A stretch of 64,000 nucleotides of DNA from Brevundimonas intermedia. Lineage in GTDB: Bacteria > Pseudomonadota > Alphaproteobacteria > Caulobacterales > Caulobacteraceae. Both the position numbers and the translations under genes were made by a program. Below the pieces are notes generated by a model, which did not search any database, had not been told where the DNA came from, and saw nothing but the letters and a program-made list of their open reading frames with translations. Position 1 is the stretch's first letter, and the number at the start of each line of letters is the position of its first letter. The stretch is from NCBI RefSeq assembly GCF_004614235.1, contig NZ_SPVH01000002.1, positions 372,001 to 436,000 of the forward strand, written 5' to 3'. This document shows positions 50,948-57,617 of this stretch, piece after piece.

Positions 50948-51583
50948 CTAAGTATTCTCGTCTTTTAATGCCCTACACTTCGTTGCCAGCTTTTCTTTTG
51001 CTTCGAACATTCGGATTAGCGAGTCGTCTAGTTCAAAATTGATAACTTTATCAGTGAGGGGGCCAACACCCACCCAACCCGTTCGAATTGACCAAGAGGA
51101 GCCCAAGGAGGCCTGCCTAATATCGCGGCGGCGACGATCAGCTTGGGCATTACGATTGTACTGGAGAATGTAGTTCGTTACGTCATCGTCGTTGCGCAAA
51201 GCTAAATGACGATGAGGAATAAGCACAGGCCATTTGAGATCGACGGGGATGGATCGATCTTCGACAAAGAGGCTGATTCCTTCCCTGCCGCTCGCCTCAG
51301 AGTCTGGGTGTAGATCATGCGGGTCGAGCCACTGGTTGCCCTTGCGAACTACGCCATGATGAACGGCTTCTATGTAGAGACCGGGCATCCACTGTACGCG
51401 CCACCCGGGCACCATCTCGCCTTCAATCTGGCGAGCGAATTCGTCGGAAAGCCAGTAGCAGGCACCATACGGATAGATTGGGCGACGCTCCATAGTTAGC
51501 GCCGATCCGTTGCCAAGTATGGCCAGTATCCGTGGCCATTCAGGATGGTCCTTCGTGAAGTCGTAAATCGGCAGTTTTCTCAT
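50948..51583 (-). CDS. orphan hypothetical protein, AT-richer
   Basis: 211 residues from the ATG at 51583. Features: Trp-rich strands (GWRVQWMPGLYIEAVHHG), KGNQWLDPHDLHPDSE, a conserved-looking ILQYNRNAQADRRRRDIR helix and a charged C-terminal helix. No signal peptide or membrane helix, and no family that I recognise. Composition is unlike the flanking phage genes, which implies separate acquisition. Forms a two-gene minus-strand unit with the gene at 50337. Confidence 0.6.
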   Translation of the reverse strand: MRKLPIYDFTKDHPEWPRILAILGNGSALTMERRPIYPYGACYWLSDEFARQIEGEMVPGWRVQWMPGLYIEAVHHGVVRKGNQWLDPHDLHPDSEASGREGISLFVEDRSIPVDLKWPVLIPHRHLALRNDDDVTNYILQYNRNAQADRRRRDIRQASLGSSWSIRTGWVGVGPLTDKVINFELDDSLIRMFEAKEKLATKCRALKDENT

Positions 51584-51927
51584 GGCGCCTATAATCATCG
51601 CTTGAGGATAAATTCCTGTTTGATGCCAGGGTCGTCTCGCCGTTGTCTATACCGTATTCACCGCGGGCTAAGACATGGCGCGATCCTCTCCACTTGAGTC
51701 CTCAGGCGGATCGGGCCTCGTGGGCTTCCAAGTCCGACTGGCTCTCAATCCAAGCATCCGCTCCGTTCCGCTCGCCCTCCATTAGCCCCGGCGTGGAGTA
51801 TCGTCTATGACCCCTTCCGCCTGGATCGCGTGGGCGGCGTTGGCCGCCGACGACGAGGCAAGGCGAGGCGGCACCCTCGCGCAAACGCAACTCGCGGCCG
51901 TTACCGGCCCCCGTCCAAGGCCGCGCG
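51584..51927. other. gap of about 340 bases with no assured gene
   Basis: Presumably contains the promoter of the orphan pair. A plus-strand frame from ATG 51807 (TPSAWIAWAALAADDEARR...) looks protein-like for about 40 codons and then continues in another frame, so a decayed phage gene may lie here. No repeats of note. Confidence 0.35.
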
Positions 51928-52071
51928 CTAGAGTTCGTTGGGACCGCCCTCATCAGGCTCGCCATCGACATTCCTGTCGGCCGACCGCGTGCGTTTCGTG
52001 ACGGCGTCATTCAAAGCCCACATAGCGCCAACGAGCACGACGGCGCCGACGAATAGCCAGATCAGCTCCAT
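51928..52071 (-). CDS. 47-residue single-pass membrane protein
   Basis: Begins MELIWLFVGAVVLVGAMWAL, one membrane helix, then a charged hydrophilic tail ending GGPNEL. AGAGGCGA precedes the ATG by five bases. Small membrane proteins of this kind are common in phage lysis and moron regions. No recognised family. Confidence 0.55.
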   Translation of the reverse strand: MELIWLFVGAVVLVGAMWALNDAVTKRTRSADRNVDGEPDEGGPNEL

Positions 52072-52105
52072 AGATTCGCCTCTGCCCTATCGCCGCTACG
52101 CATGA

Positions 52106-52336
52106 TCAATGCGCCTTCGTCGCGCTCTCGTCCGGGTCCATGTCGGGGTCGGCGCCAGCCACCTCGTCCTGAGGAACCGGTATAGCGTCATCCCCCGCGA
52201 CCGGGTTCTCAAGGATCGTTGGACCTTCGACGACTTCGTCCACCTCGTCGATGTCTTGCGGCAGGACCAGCTTCGGATCGATCGCGGTCGGGTCCATCCG
52301 GCCATAGTCGGGATCGGTGATGTCTTTCTCGGCCAT
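52106..52336 (-). CDS. small acidic hypothetical protein
   Basis: 76 residues, begins MAEKDITDPDYGRMDPTAID, with many Asp, Glu and Pro and no hydrophobic segment; probably disordered. GGAG lies nine bases before the ATG at 52336. Not recognised. Confidence 0.55.
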   Translation of the reverse strand: MAEKDITDPDYGRMDPTAIDPKLVLPQDIDEVDEVVEGPTILENPVAGDDAIPVPQDEVAGADPDMDPDESATKAH

Positions 52337-52458
52337 CGTATTTCTCCAGTCCTGATCGGAAGGCGCACATCGTCGTCCGGTTCCCACAAGCCACCCAACG
52401 GTTGTTTGGCGGCGTCGCACACTAGGGGCTTCCCCACGGTGCGCCGCCGCCTGGTCGT

Positions 52459-52794
52459 TTAGCCCACCGTGTATTCAGACCCGTTGATCTCACACATATC
52501 GACGGACTTTTCGACCAGTGAGTCTCCGTCTTCGAAGTCGTAGCGGATGTCGTACTCGCACTCGGCCAGGCCGTCATCGACGCTGATGACGACGGTTTCG
52601 CCTTCGCCCACGACTTGGTCGCCCAGGATGTCTTCCTCCCACTCGTCTGACGATGGCAGCGAGATGTAGATATGGGTCAGGGTGAAGCCGGTGTTGTTGG
52701 TCAGTTCGAACGACACGGACTCAGTCTGCGCCGACGCGCCAGAGGCGAGCAGGCTGACCGCGAGGCATGCAGCCCCGACGAAGCGATTGATCAT
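52459..52794 (-). CDS. small secreted beta-rich protein
   Basis: 111 residues with a signal peptide (MINRFVGAACLAVSLLASGA, cleavage after ASA) and a mature domain FELTNNTGFTLTHIYISLPSS ... two Cys (AECEYD, DMCEIN) that likely form a disulfide. The pattern 'NxTGxTLxxIYIS' is seen in small periplasmic proteins of Alphaproteobacteria with unknown role. Expected in the periplasm or outside the cell. Confidence 0.7.
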   Translation of the reverse strand: MINRFVGAACLAVSLLASGASAQTESVSFELTNNTGFTLTHIYISLPSSDEWEEDILGDQVVGEGETVVISVDDGLAECEYDIRYDFEDGDSLVEKSVDMCEINGSEYTVG

Positions 52795-53011
52795 TTGAGG
52801 GTTCCCCGGCCGACCGCGTCGGCACCAGCCAAAAGTGGCGTTGCTGCTGTACGCAGGACGGGCCGGGCGAACAAGGGTCGCTTATCGCGACGGGCTCAAC
52901 TTCGCCGCTGCGCGTCTCCTGCGATGACCGTCGAGCCAAGCGCCTACCGAAACCCCCATTAAGCCGCCCGACGGCTGTTCCACCACGGCCTGAGTATTTG
53001 GAGGGGCGGAT

Positions 53012-53341
53012 ATGATTGACCCGCGTGATGTGCCCGCGTTCTGGGGCCTGTGCGGCGGCGTGCTGTCGGGGGCTGTCGGGCTGGTGACGGCCTATTCCGC
53101 CAAGGCGGGCAACCCGGTCGCCCAACGGCGCGCATGGCTGCATCTGGGCCTGGGCATCGTCGCCGGCCCCATCGTCGCCGAGGCCCTGACCCAGGGCGTG
53201 ATCCTCGCCGTTGTGCCTGTCCTCGACATGCGCGGCGTCGCCCTGGCGCTAGGCTGGATGGTCGCCAACGACCCGCGCGCCCTCTTCGACACCCTGACCC
53301 GCGTGGTGCGGGCCGTCTTCAACCAGGAGCCTCAGCGATGA
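53012..53341 (+). CDS. phage holin-like membrane protein
   Basis: 109 residues with two or three hydrophobic segments (GLCGGVLSGAVGLVTAYSA; LGLGIVAGPIVAEALTQGVI; GVALALGWMVA). GGAGG precedes the ATG. The stop overlaps the next start (ATGA at 53338-53341). Size, topology and location upstream of the endolysin and spanin genes suggest a holin or a chaperone of lysis; no family is certain. Confidence 0.55.
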   Translation: MIDPRDVPAFWGLCGGVLSGAVGLVTAYSAKAGNPVAQRRAWLHLGLGIVAGPIVAEALTQGVILAVVPVLDMRGVALALGWMVANDPRALFDTLTRVVRAVFNQEPQR

Positions 53342-53862
53342 ACGCTCACGTGCTGATGGTGCTCTATACGGGCATCATCTTCGTCTCGGCCGGCGCATGC
53401 CTGCTGGAAATCTGCCGACTGCTCGGCAAGAGCTATGAGACAAAGGCGTCGGCCTCGATGCTCTGGCGGGGCCTGCACTTCGTCGCGGCCGTGATCCTGT
53501 TCGGCTACGGCTGCATGGTCCTGTTTCCCGGCAAGGCGCTTCAGGTCCAGCACATGAGCATCGGTCTGCCGCTGGTCGGGACAGTGATCATCGTCTCGGC
53601 CCTGGCCTATCTCGACCATGTCATGGGCGAGCGCGAGCCGCCGCCCTGGAGCCATCAGTTCATCCAGCTTCTGATGCTGCTGGGCATGGACGGGCTGTCC
53701 CGTCGCGCCGCCTTCATGCTGCCGCCCGCTGCTGTCGACGATGGGCCGCCGCCCGAGGACGACGGGAAACGTGGGCTTCGCTTGCTGGTGTTGACCGGCG
53801 CCATCGCCGTCATCGCCAGTGTCGCCGGCTTCATCCTGACCAACAGCGCTGGCGCGGTTTGA
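53338..53862 (+). CDS. phage membrane protein, lysis-region
   Basis: 174 residues with about four transmembrane helices (VLYTGIIFVSAGACLLEI; GLHFVAAVILFGYGCMVLF; IGLPLVGTVIIVSALAYL; a final LLVLTGAIAVIASVAGFIL). Translationally coupled to the preceding holin-like gene. Probably part of the same membrane complex. Unrecognised family. Confidence 0.6.
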   Translation: MNAHVLMVLYTGIIFVSAGACLLEICRLLGKSYETKASASMLWRGLHFVAAVILFGYGCMVLFPGKALQVQHMSIGLPLVGTVIIVSALAYLDHVMGEREPPPWSHQFIQLLMLLGMDGLSRRAAFMLPPAAVDDGPPPEDDGKRGLRLLVLTGAIAVIASVAGFILTNSAGAV

Positions 53863-53980
53863 CGGCTGGCTTGGCGCCATCCCTTGAAGGCTTCCGTCTT
53901 CCCTGGCTTCATCGACGGCTATTGCAGGCGCCTAGAAAACGATCAAAGATCGCCGACCAAAATTCGGAAGATCACACGCC

Positions 53981-54244
53981 ATGATGTCTGCGCTCGCTGC
54001 TGCCTTGACCCTGTTCTCGATGCAAGACGCTCCCCCTCAAGATGTTCAGGCCGGCGAGCGCTCCCCGGTGGAACAACCCAGCGAGCGCAGGATTTGCCGC
54101 AGAGAGCATGTGGTCGGGTCGAACCGTCCGAAGCGCATATGCATGACAGAACGGCAATGGCGGCAGGTTGAAGATGATAGCCGTGAACAGCATCAGAACA
54201 TGACGCGTGGTCAGCCGATGGATGTGCCTCGAATGCCGGGCTGA
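53981..54244 (+). CDS. small secreted hypothetical protein
   Basis: 87 residues with an N-terminal hydrophobic stretch (MSALAAALTLFSM) and a mature part containing RRICRREHVVGSNRPKRICM, two Cys 20 residues apart, then TERQWRQVEDDSREQ. This pattern (CRxE...GS...K.C.T..EW) recurs in small periplasmic proteins of Caulobacterales and sphingomonads; role unknown. May be a host gene caught inside the island. Confidence 0.6.
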   Translation: MMSALAAALTLFSMQDAPPQDVQAGERSPVEQPSERRICRREHVVGSNRPKRICMTERQWRQVEDDSREQHQNMTRGQPMDVPRMPG

Positions 54245-54262
54245 CCAGGATCGATTTACAAG

Positions 54263-54400
54263 TCAGCGCCAATGGATGTGGTGCGCCACGGCCTCGCCGC
54301 CCGATACAAGGCTGAAGGCAAAGCCGATAGCCACCGCCACGATCAGGACACGGGCGTGGCGATGCGCGAAGTAGAGGATTTCACCGATCATGGCGGCCAT
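54263..54400 (-). CDS. 45-residue single-pass membrane protein
   Basis: MAAMIGEILYFAHRHARVLI, then VAVAIGFAFSLVSGG and a His-rich end (AHHIHWR). One membrane helix. Convergent with the gene at 53981. Ribosome-binding site weak (AGAGCC). Supported mainly by its clear topology. Confidence 0.45.
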   Translation of the reverse strand: MAAMIGEILYFAHRHARVLIVAVAIGFAFSLVSGGEAVAHHIHWR

Positions 54401-54622
54401 ATAGGCTCTCCCAGTCTCCGCGCCAGTGGCGCGCTAGGCCGCCATCACCTGACAAAGATCGACCCGCCCCGGAGCCTGCGCGGTTCGGAACGGGTCAGTC
54501 GTGGGGCACGGCACTAAGATCGCCGCTGATCGAAAGTTGCGCGCAACTTCTGAAGAAACTCTTCACAACCATACGCGCCGCTGTCGTCGTCTTGAACGCT
54601 CTACGGGGTGCCGCTCGCTGCC

Positions 54623-54874
54623 TCAGTCGGACGACGTGTACCGAGCGACGGCTCGCTTGATCTCGTCGTCGGTGACGCCGTCTTTCGTTAGGATCGTCTG
54701 AACGACGTCGCTGGCGCCGATAATGGGCAAGGGCTGGTCGAAGCGTTGCCGCCAAAGATGATCAAGAGCGCGGTCTTCCGGGCTCAGAGCCGCGCTGTAG
54801 TTGGGCGGTCGCTGTTCCATTCTGAAGAAATTGCAGATTGCCGCTATCTCGTCCAGCGGTACGCGTTCGCACAT
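54623..54874 (-). CDS. small hypothetical protein
   Basis: 83 residues, begins MCERVPLDEIAAICNFFRME; soluble, helical C-terminus (GVTDDEIKRAVARYTSSD). No recognised domain. ATG at 54874. Part of a set of short minus-strand genes. The 220-base stretch on its right-hand 3' side (54401-54622) holds nothing else that I can support. Confidence 0.5.
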   Translation of the reverse strand: MCERVPLDEIAAICNFFRMEQRPPNYSAALSPEDRALDHLWRQRFDQPLPIIGASDVVQTILTKDGVTDDEIKRAVARYTSSD

Positions 54875-54902
54875 TAAGCCCGCCTGACAAACCCGGTTTG
54901 TC

Positions 54903-55061
54903 TCAGTCTCCCGCCCAGCGGGTGATCAGATAGGTGATGCCCGCGACCACCCCCCAGGCGGCGAGACTGGCGAAGACAAGGGCGACCACACGCACCTTGC
55001 CGGACGACTTCGGTTTGGGCGCGTCCCATAGAGGGCCTCTGTCGTCAGGATGCATCGGCAT
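54903..55061 (-). CDS. 52-residue single-pass membrane protein
   Basis: Hydrophilic N-terminus (PMHPDDRGPLWDAPKPKSSGK) and one C-terminal membrane helix (VVALVFASLAAWGVVAGITYLI). The start overlaps the stop of the upstream gene (ATGA at 55058-55063 region), so it is coupled to it. Not recognised. Confidence 0.55.
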   Translation of the reverse strand: MPMHPDDRGPLWDAPKPKSSGKVRVVALVFASLAAWGVVAGITYLITRWAGD

Positions 55062-55243
55062 CAGGCGAAGGTTTGACTGATCAACTGGTCGGTCAGGTCC
55101 AGATGGACTTCCAGAGCGGCGAGAGCTTCCGTCCGCGCTCGCTCCGCTGCGGCCCGATCGCCGGCCGTCAAGTGCGCCCCGAACTCCGTGATTTTGGCGG
55201 CGACCAACTGCTCCGCCCCCATGGCGCCGTTCAAGCGTCCCAT
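55061..55243 (-). CDS. small helical protein
   Basis: 60 residues from ATG 55243: GRLNGAMGAEQLVAAKITEF, then a heptad-rich helix (AAAERARTEALAALEVHLDL) and LTDQLISQTFA. Soluble, likely a coiled coil. An alternative GTG start at 55273 adds ten residues. Coupled to the membrane protein downstream. Confidence 0.5.
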   Translation of the reverse strand: MGRLNGAMGAEQLVAAKITEFGAHLTAGDRAAAERARTEALAALEVHLDLTDQLISQTFA

Positions 55244-55359
55244 CTTCCATCGCAACCCTCGTTGCGGTGACACGGCCCGGCCGATGTCGCCATCGACCAG
55301 GCCGCCTGACGCGGATCCAGCACGAACCGCGACGGCTGCGGCTTAGCTTCGAAATTCAT
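55231..55359 (-). CDS. possible 42-residue peptide
   Basis: MNFEAKPQPSRFVLDPRQAA, then a segment with two Cys (GPCHRNEGC). It overlaps the next gene by 13 bases. The ribosome-binding site (GAGGA) is too close to the ATG, so this is weakly supported. Confidence 0.25.
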   Translation of the reverse strand: MNFEAKPQPSRFVLDPRQAAWSMATSAGPCHRNEGCDGRWDA

Positions 55360-55382
55360 TCCTCACAACCTGGAGACTGACC

Positions 55383-56022
55383 ATGGTCCTCATTCCGGCT
55401 GACAGGTTTCGCACGTTCGCGCCTCGGGCCACGCCGGGGACGCGAGGCGCTGGAGGCGGCGGCCACAGCGCGCGGCTTCTCTGGCCTTGTCCTGGCGCAC
55501 TGGCTTGGTCAGATGTTCGTGGAGAGCAAAGGCTTCACGACACGCGAGGAGAGCCTGAACTATTCGGTTCAAGGCTTGCTGGACACCTTCGGGCGCCACC
55601 GGATCAGCATGGCTGATGCTGAGAAGTTTGGGCGCATCGACAAGGTGGTGAAGGGCAGGAAGACGGTTGTCCGCGCCGCTCATCAGAATGCCATCGCCAA
55701 CATCGTTTATGGCGGCGATTGGGGCCGCGAGAACCTGGGCAACACCCAGCCCGGCGACGGCTGGAAGTTCCGGGGATCGGGCGATAAGCAGATCACCGGG
55801 CGCGAGAACATCGAGGCCTCGGGGTTCTCGCCCGAGCAACTACGCACCGACCCCGTCGCCAGCGCCACAGCGTCGGCCGACTTCTTCGTCAAGCACGGCT
55901 GCATCGCGCCTGCGGAGCGAGACGACGTGCGCGGCGTGACGCTGAAGGTCAACGGTGGGACGAACGGCCTGACTGATCGGATCGCTGCGACGACGGCCGC
56001 CAAGAAGGTCTTCGGACTGTGA
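55383..56022 (+). pseudogene. GH19-type phage endolysin with a single-base frameshift
   Basis: Glycoside hydrolase family 19 (chitinase-like muramidase) fold: catalytic Glu region LGQMFVESKGFTTREESLNYS, then GDGWKFRGSGDKQITGREN. The N-terminus starts at ATG 55383 with GGAG upstream (VLIPADRFRTFAPRATPG) but is in another frame from the rest; the sense moves at about 55440-55446 where one base is missing between ACGCG and AGGCGCTGGAGGC. After the shift the frame reads EALEAAATARGFSGLVLAHW into the ATG at 55513. Unless this is a sequencing error, the enzyme is not made in full. It ends in a GTGA overlap with the spanin gene. Confidence 0.8.
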
Positions 56023-56390
56023 GCGGAATTATCCGTCGCCTCGCGGCCTGGGGCATCTCTCCGCTGTTCGCTGCCGCCTTCGTCCTGGGCGTCCTGATCG
56101 TCGCCGTCGTCGTGCTGCTGAACACCTGCGCCCCACGCTCGGATGTCAGGCGGGTCGAGGCGAACACCCGCATCCTGGTCAACGACGGGACCGCCAAGGA
56201 AGCGGCGGCCGAAGAGCGGCTGACTGACACCACCACCATCAACTACCGCGAAAAGGAACGCGCCAATGCGACCGCTACACTGCCTAACACCCGCCCTTCT
56301 GATCGCCGCGTTCGCCGTGGCTGCGTCATCCTGCGCCAGCAGGGAGCACGTGAAGCCGATCTTCCCGTTGCATGCCGATCTGCGCGTTGA
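56019..56390 (+). CDS. inner-membrane spanin (Rz-like)
   Basis: 123 residues starting with GTG that overlaps the endolysin stop (GTGA). One N-terminal helix (ISPLFAAAFVLGVLIVAVVVLLN), then a periplasmic, charged coiled-coil-like region (VRRVEANTRILVNDG, AAAEERLTDTTTINYREKER). The C-terminal third overlaps the outer spanin gene in another frame. Disrupts the outer membrane at the last step of phage lysis together with Rz1. Identified from topology and architecture. Confidence 0.7.
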   Translation: MSGIIRRLAAWGISPLFAAAFVLGVLIVAVVVLLNTCAPRSDVRRVEANTRILVNDGTAKEAAAEERLTDTTTINYREKERANATATLPNTRPSDRRVRRGCVILRQQGAREADLPVACRSAR

Positions 56391-56580
56391 GGCCAAGCCC
56401 CAGCTCTCGCCGGCGGATCTAGAAAGCGACGCGGCCCTGACGGCGCACGACGATGCGGTCGAGGCCTGGGGCGATCGAGGCTGGGCGGCGGTCGGCCGCA
56501 TCTGCCGCTGGGCCGTGACCAGCGGGGCGGACCTGCCGTTCCGATGTCCGCCGCCTACAGTGCCGCCCAGACCAGGCTAG
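56266..56580 (+). CDS. outer-membrane lipoprotein spanin (Rz1-like)
   Basis: 104 residues in the +1 frame relative to the i-spanin, overlapping its last 125 bases and running on. Lipoprotein signal peptide (LLIAAFAVAASSC, lipobox AASSC at Cys23) and a Pro-rich C-terminus (CPPPTVPPRPG), as usual for o-spanins. AAGGA lies eight bases before the ATG. The overlapping arrangement is the hallmark of Rz/Rz1 pairs. Confidence 0.7.
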   Translation: MRPLHCLTPALLIAAFAVAASSCASREHVKPIFPLHADLRVEAKPQLSPADLESDAALTAHDDAVEAWGDRGWAAVGRICRWAVTSGADLPFRCPPPTVPPRPG

Positions 56581-56638
56581 TGCATCAATATATCAGCCGC
56601 ACAGCGAACCGCTTCGGCTGTGGGCGCGTTGATGGGGA

Positions 56639-56800
56639 ATGGATGACAAGCCCCCACGCGATACCCCCATCGGTTATGAAGACGCGCCCGACGAGGTGAG
56701 CAAAGGCGCGTTCAAAATCTCGGGGCTGGCGATCGCGGCTGCTGCCGTCATCTGCCTGGCCCTGATTGCCCTCGTCGTCGTCAGATCCGGCGGCATCTAG
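56639..56800 (+). CDS. 53-residue single-pass membrane protein
   Basis: Hydrophilic N-terminus (MDDKPPRDTPIGYEDAPDEV) and one C-terminal helix (LAIAAAAVICLALIALVVVR), i.e. N-in tail-anchored topology. GGGGA precedes the ATG. Followed by a strong terminator, so it ends the lysis operon. Could be a holin-type or lysis-control protein. Confidence 0.6.
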   Translation: MDDKPPRDTPIGYEDAPDEVSKGAFKISGLAIAAAAVICLALIALVVVRSGGI

Positions 56801-56818
56801 GCGACAAGCTCCGCTATC

Positions 56819-56848
56819 AAGGCCGTCATCCTTCGGGGTGGCGGCCTT
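56819..56848 (+). terminator. rho-independent terminator
   Basis: AAGGCCG / CGGCCTT with inner stem ATCC-TTCG-GGGT and CTTTTTG a few bases downstream. Ends the plus-strand lysis-region transcript. Confidence 0.8.
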
Positions 56849-56883
56849 TCGCTTTTTGCGGCCACGCTGAAACGGGATCATCG

Positions 56884-57060
56884 ATGGCGCTTTTCAAAGC
56901 CATGGATCACTCGGCCAGCAACACCGAAGCCCGCAGCGAACTGCTGAAGCTCATCGCTGAGGCCGTGGTTGAAGAGGACGACCATCGCCGAAAGGCCCTG
57001 CTCATCATGGCAGACCACTGGACTGTCGTGCTACGCAATAGAGGCGCGACGCTCCACTAG
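56884..57060 (+). CDS. 58-residue hypothetical protein
   Basis: Soluble helical peptide MALFKAMDHSASNTEARSEL, then EEDDHRRKALLIMADHWTVVL. Ribosome-binding site is weak. No family recognised. Read-like coding with stop TAG at 57058. Followed by an inverted repeat (CTTTCAC ... GTGAAAG, 57062-57113). Confidence 0.45.
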   Translation: MALFKAMDHSASNTEARSELLKLIAEAVVEEDDHRRKALLIMADHWTVVLRNRGATLH

Positions 57061-57183
57061 CCTTTCACAGGAAGCGCCTCCGGCGCAGAAGCCTGCGTAA
57101 GGTTCCGTGAAAGAAGATTAGGGTCGCGGCGATTAAACGGGTCATGTCGAGAGCAATGCGCTGGGACGATCGCCGTTCGATAC

Positions 57184-57285
57184 CTACACTGGCATGCGCG
57201 TAAGAGCCGCAGTGACCAGCCCTGTGGCGGGGATGATCGCCAGCACCGCCAGCGCGGTCAGTTTCTTAAGCGTGATCGTGAGCAT
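57184..57285 (-). CDS. 33-residue hydrophobic peptide
   Basis: MLTITLKKLTALAVLAIIPA followed by TGLVTAALTRMPV: one membrane helix with positive N-terminal charges. GGGGA directly before the ATG. Could be a small membrane peptide; too short to be sure. Confidence 0.35.
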   Translation of the reverse strand: MLTITLKKLTALAVLAIIPATGLVTAALTRMPV

Positions 57286-57617
57286 TCCCCGTCCCCTTTT
57301 GGATCATCCCTGGTCGGGGATGAGCAAGCTCGGCGCCAGGGATTATGCGTTAGCCATCATCCAGTGTCGGAAGGCATCTGCCGTCGGCCTTCGATCCGAA
57401 ATCAGCTAGGGGGGGAACGCCGCATTAGCCGAACCCGTCGACGCTCAGCAGCAAGGTCGAGTCTGAAACGTATACCATCACCGCCGCACCCAGCCCGCTC
57501 AAAAAAGCGCGCGTATGAAAACCAACAGATGGACGACCAGAGCGCTCTCTTCATCAAGGCGTCTTCGAGAAAGGCGCTCCGGCCTGTTCGGGCTGCGATG
57601 GACGTGTCTCCAAAAAG
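57286..57617. other. gap of about 330 bases
   Basis: No gene that I can support. Contains a small inverted repeat (TCATCCC / GGGATGA, 57304-57323) and the 3' flank of the RTX gene. Base composition begins to fall here compared with the housekeeping part of the window. Confidence 0.35.

Noticed and set aside
53050..53337. Upstream extension of the 174-residue membrane protein
   Set aside because: The extension is Arg/Pro-rich, overlaps the holin-like gene in another frame, and the ATG at 53338 has an overlap start typical of coupled genes.
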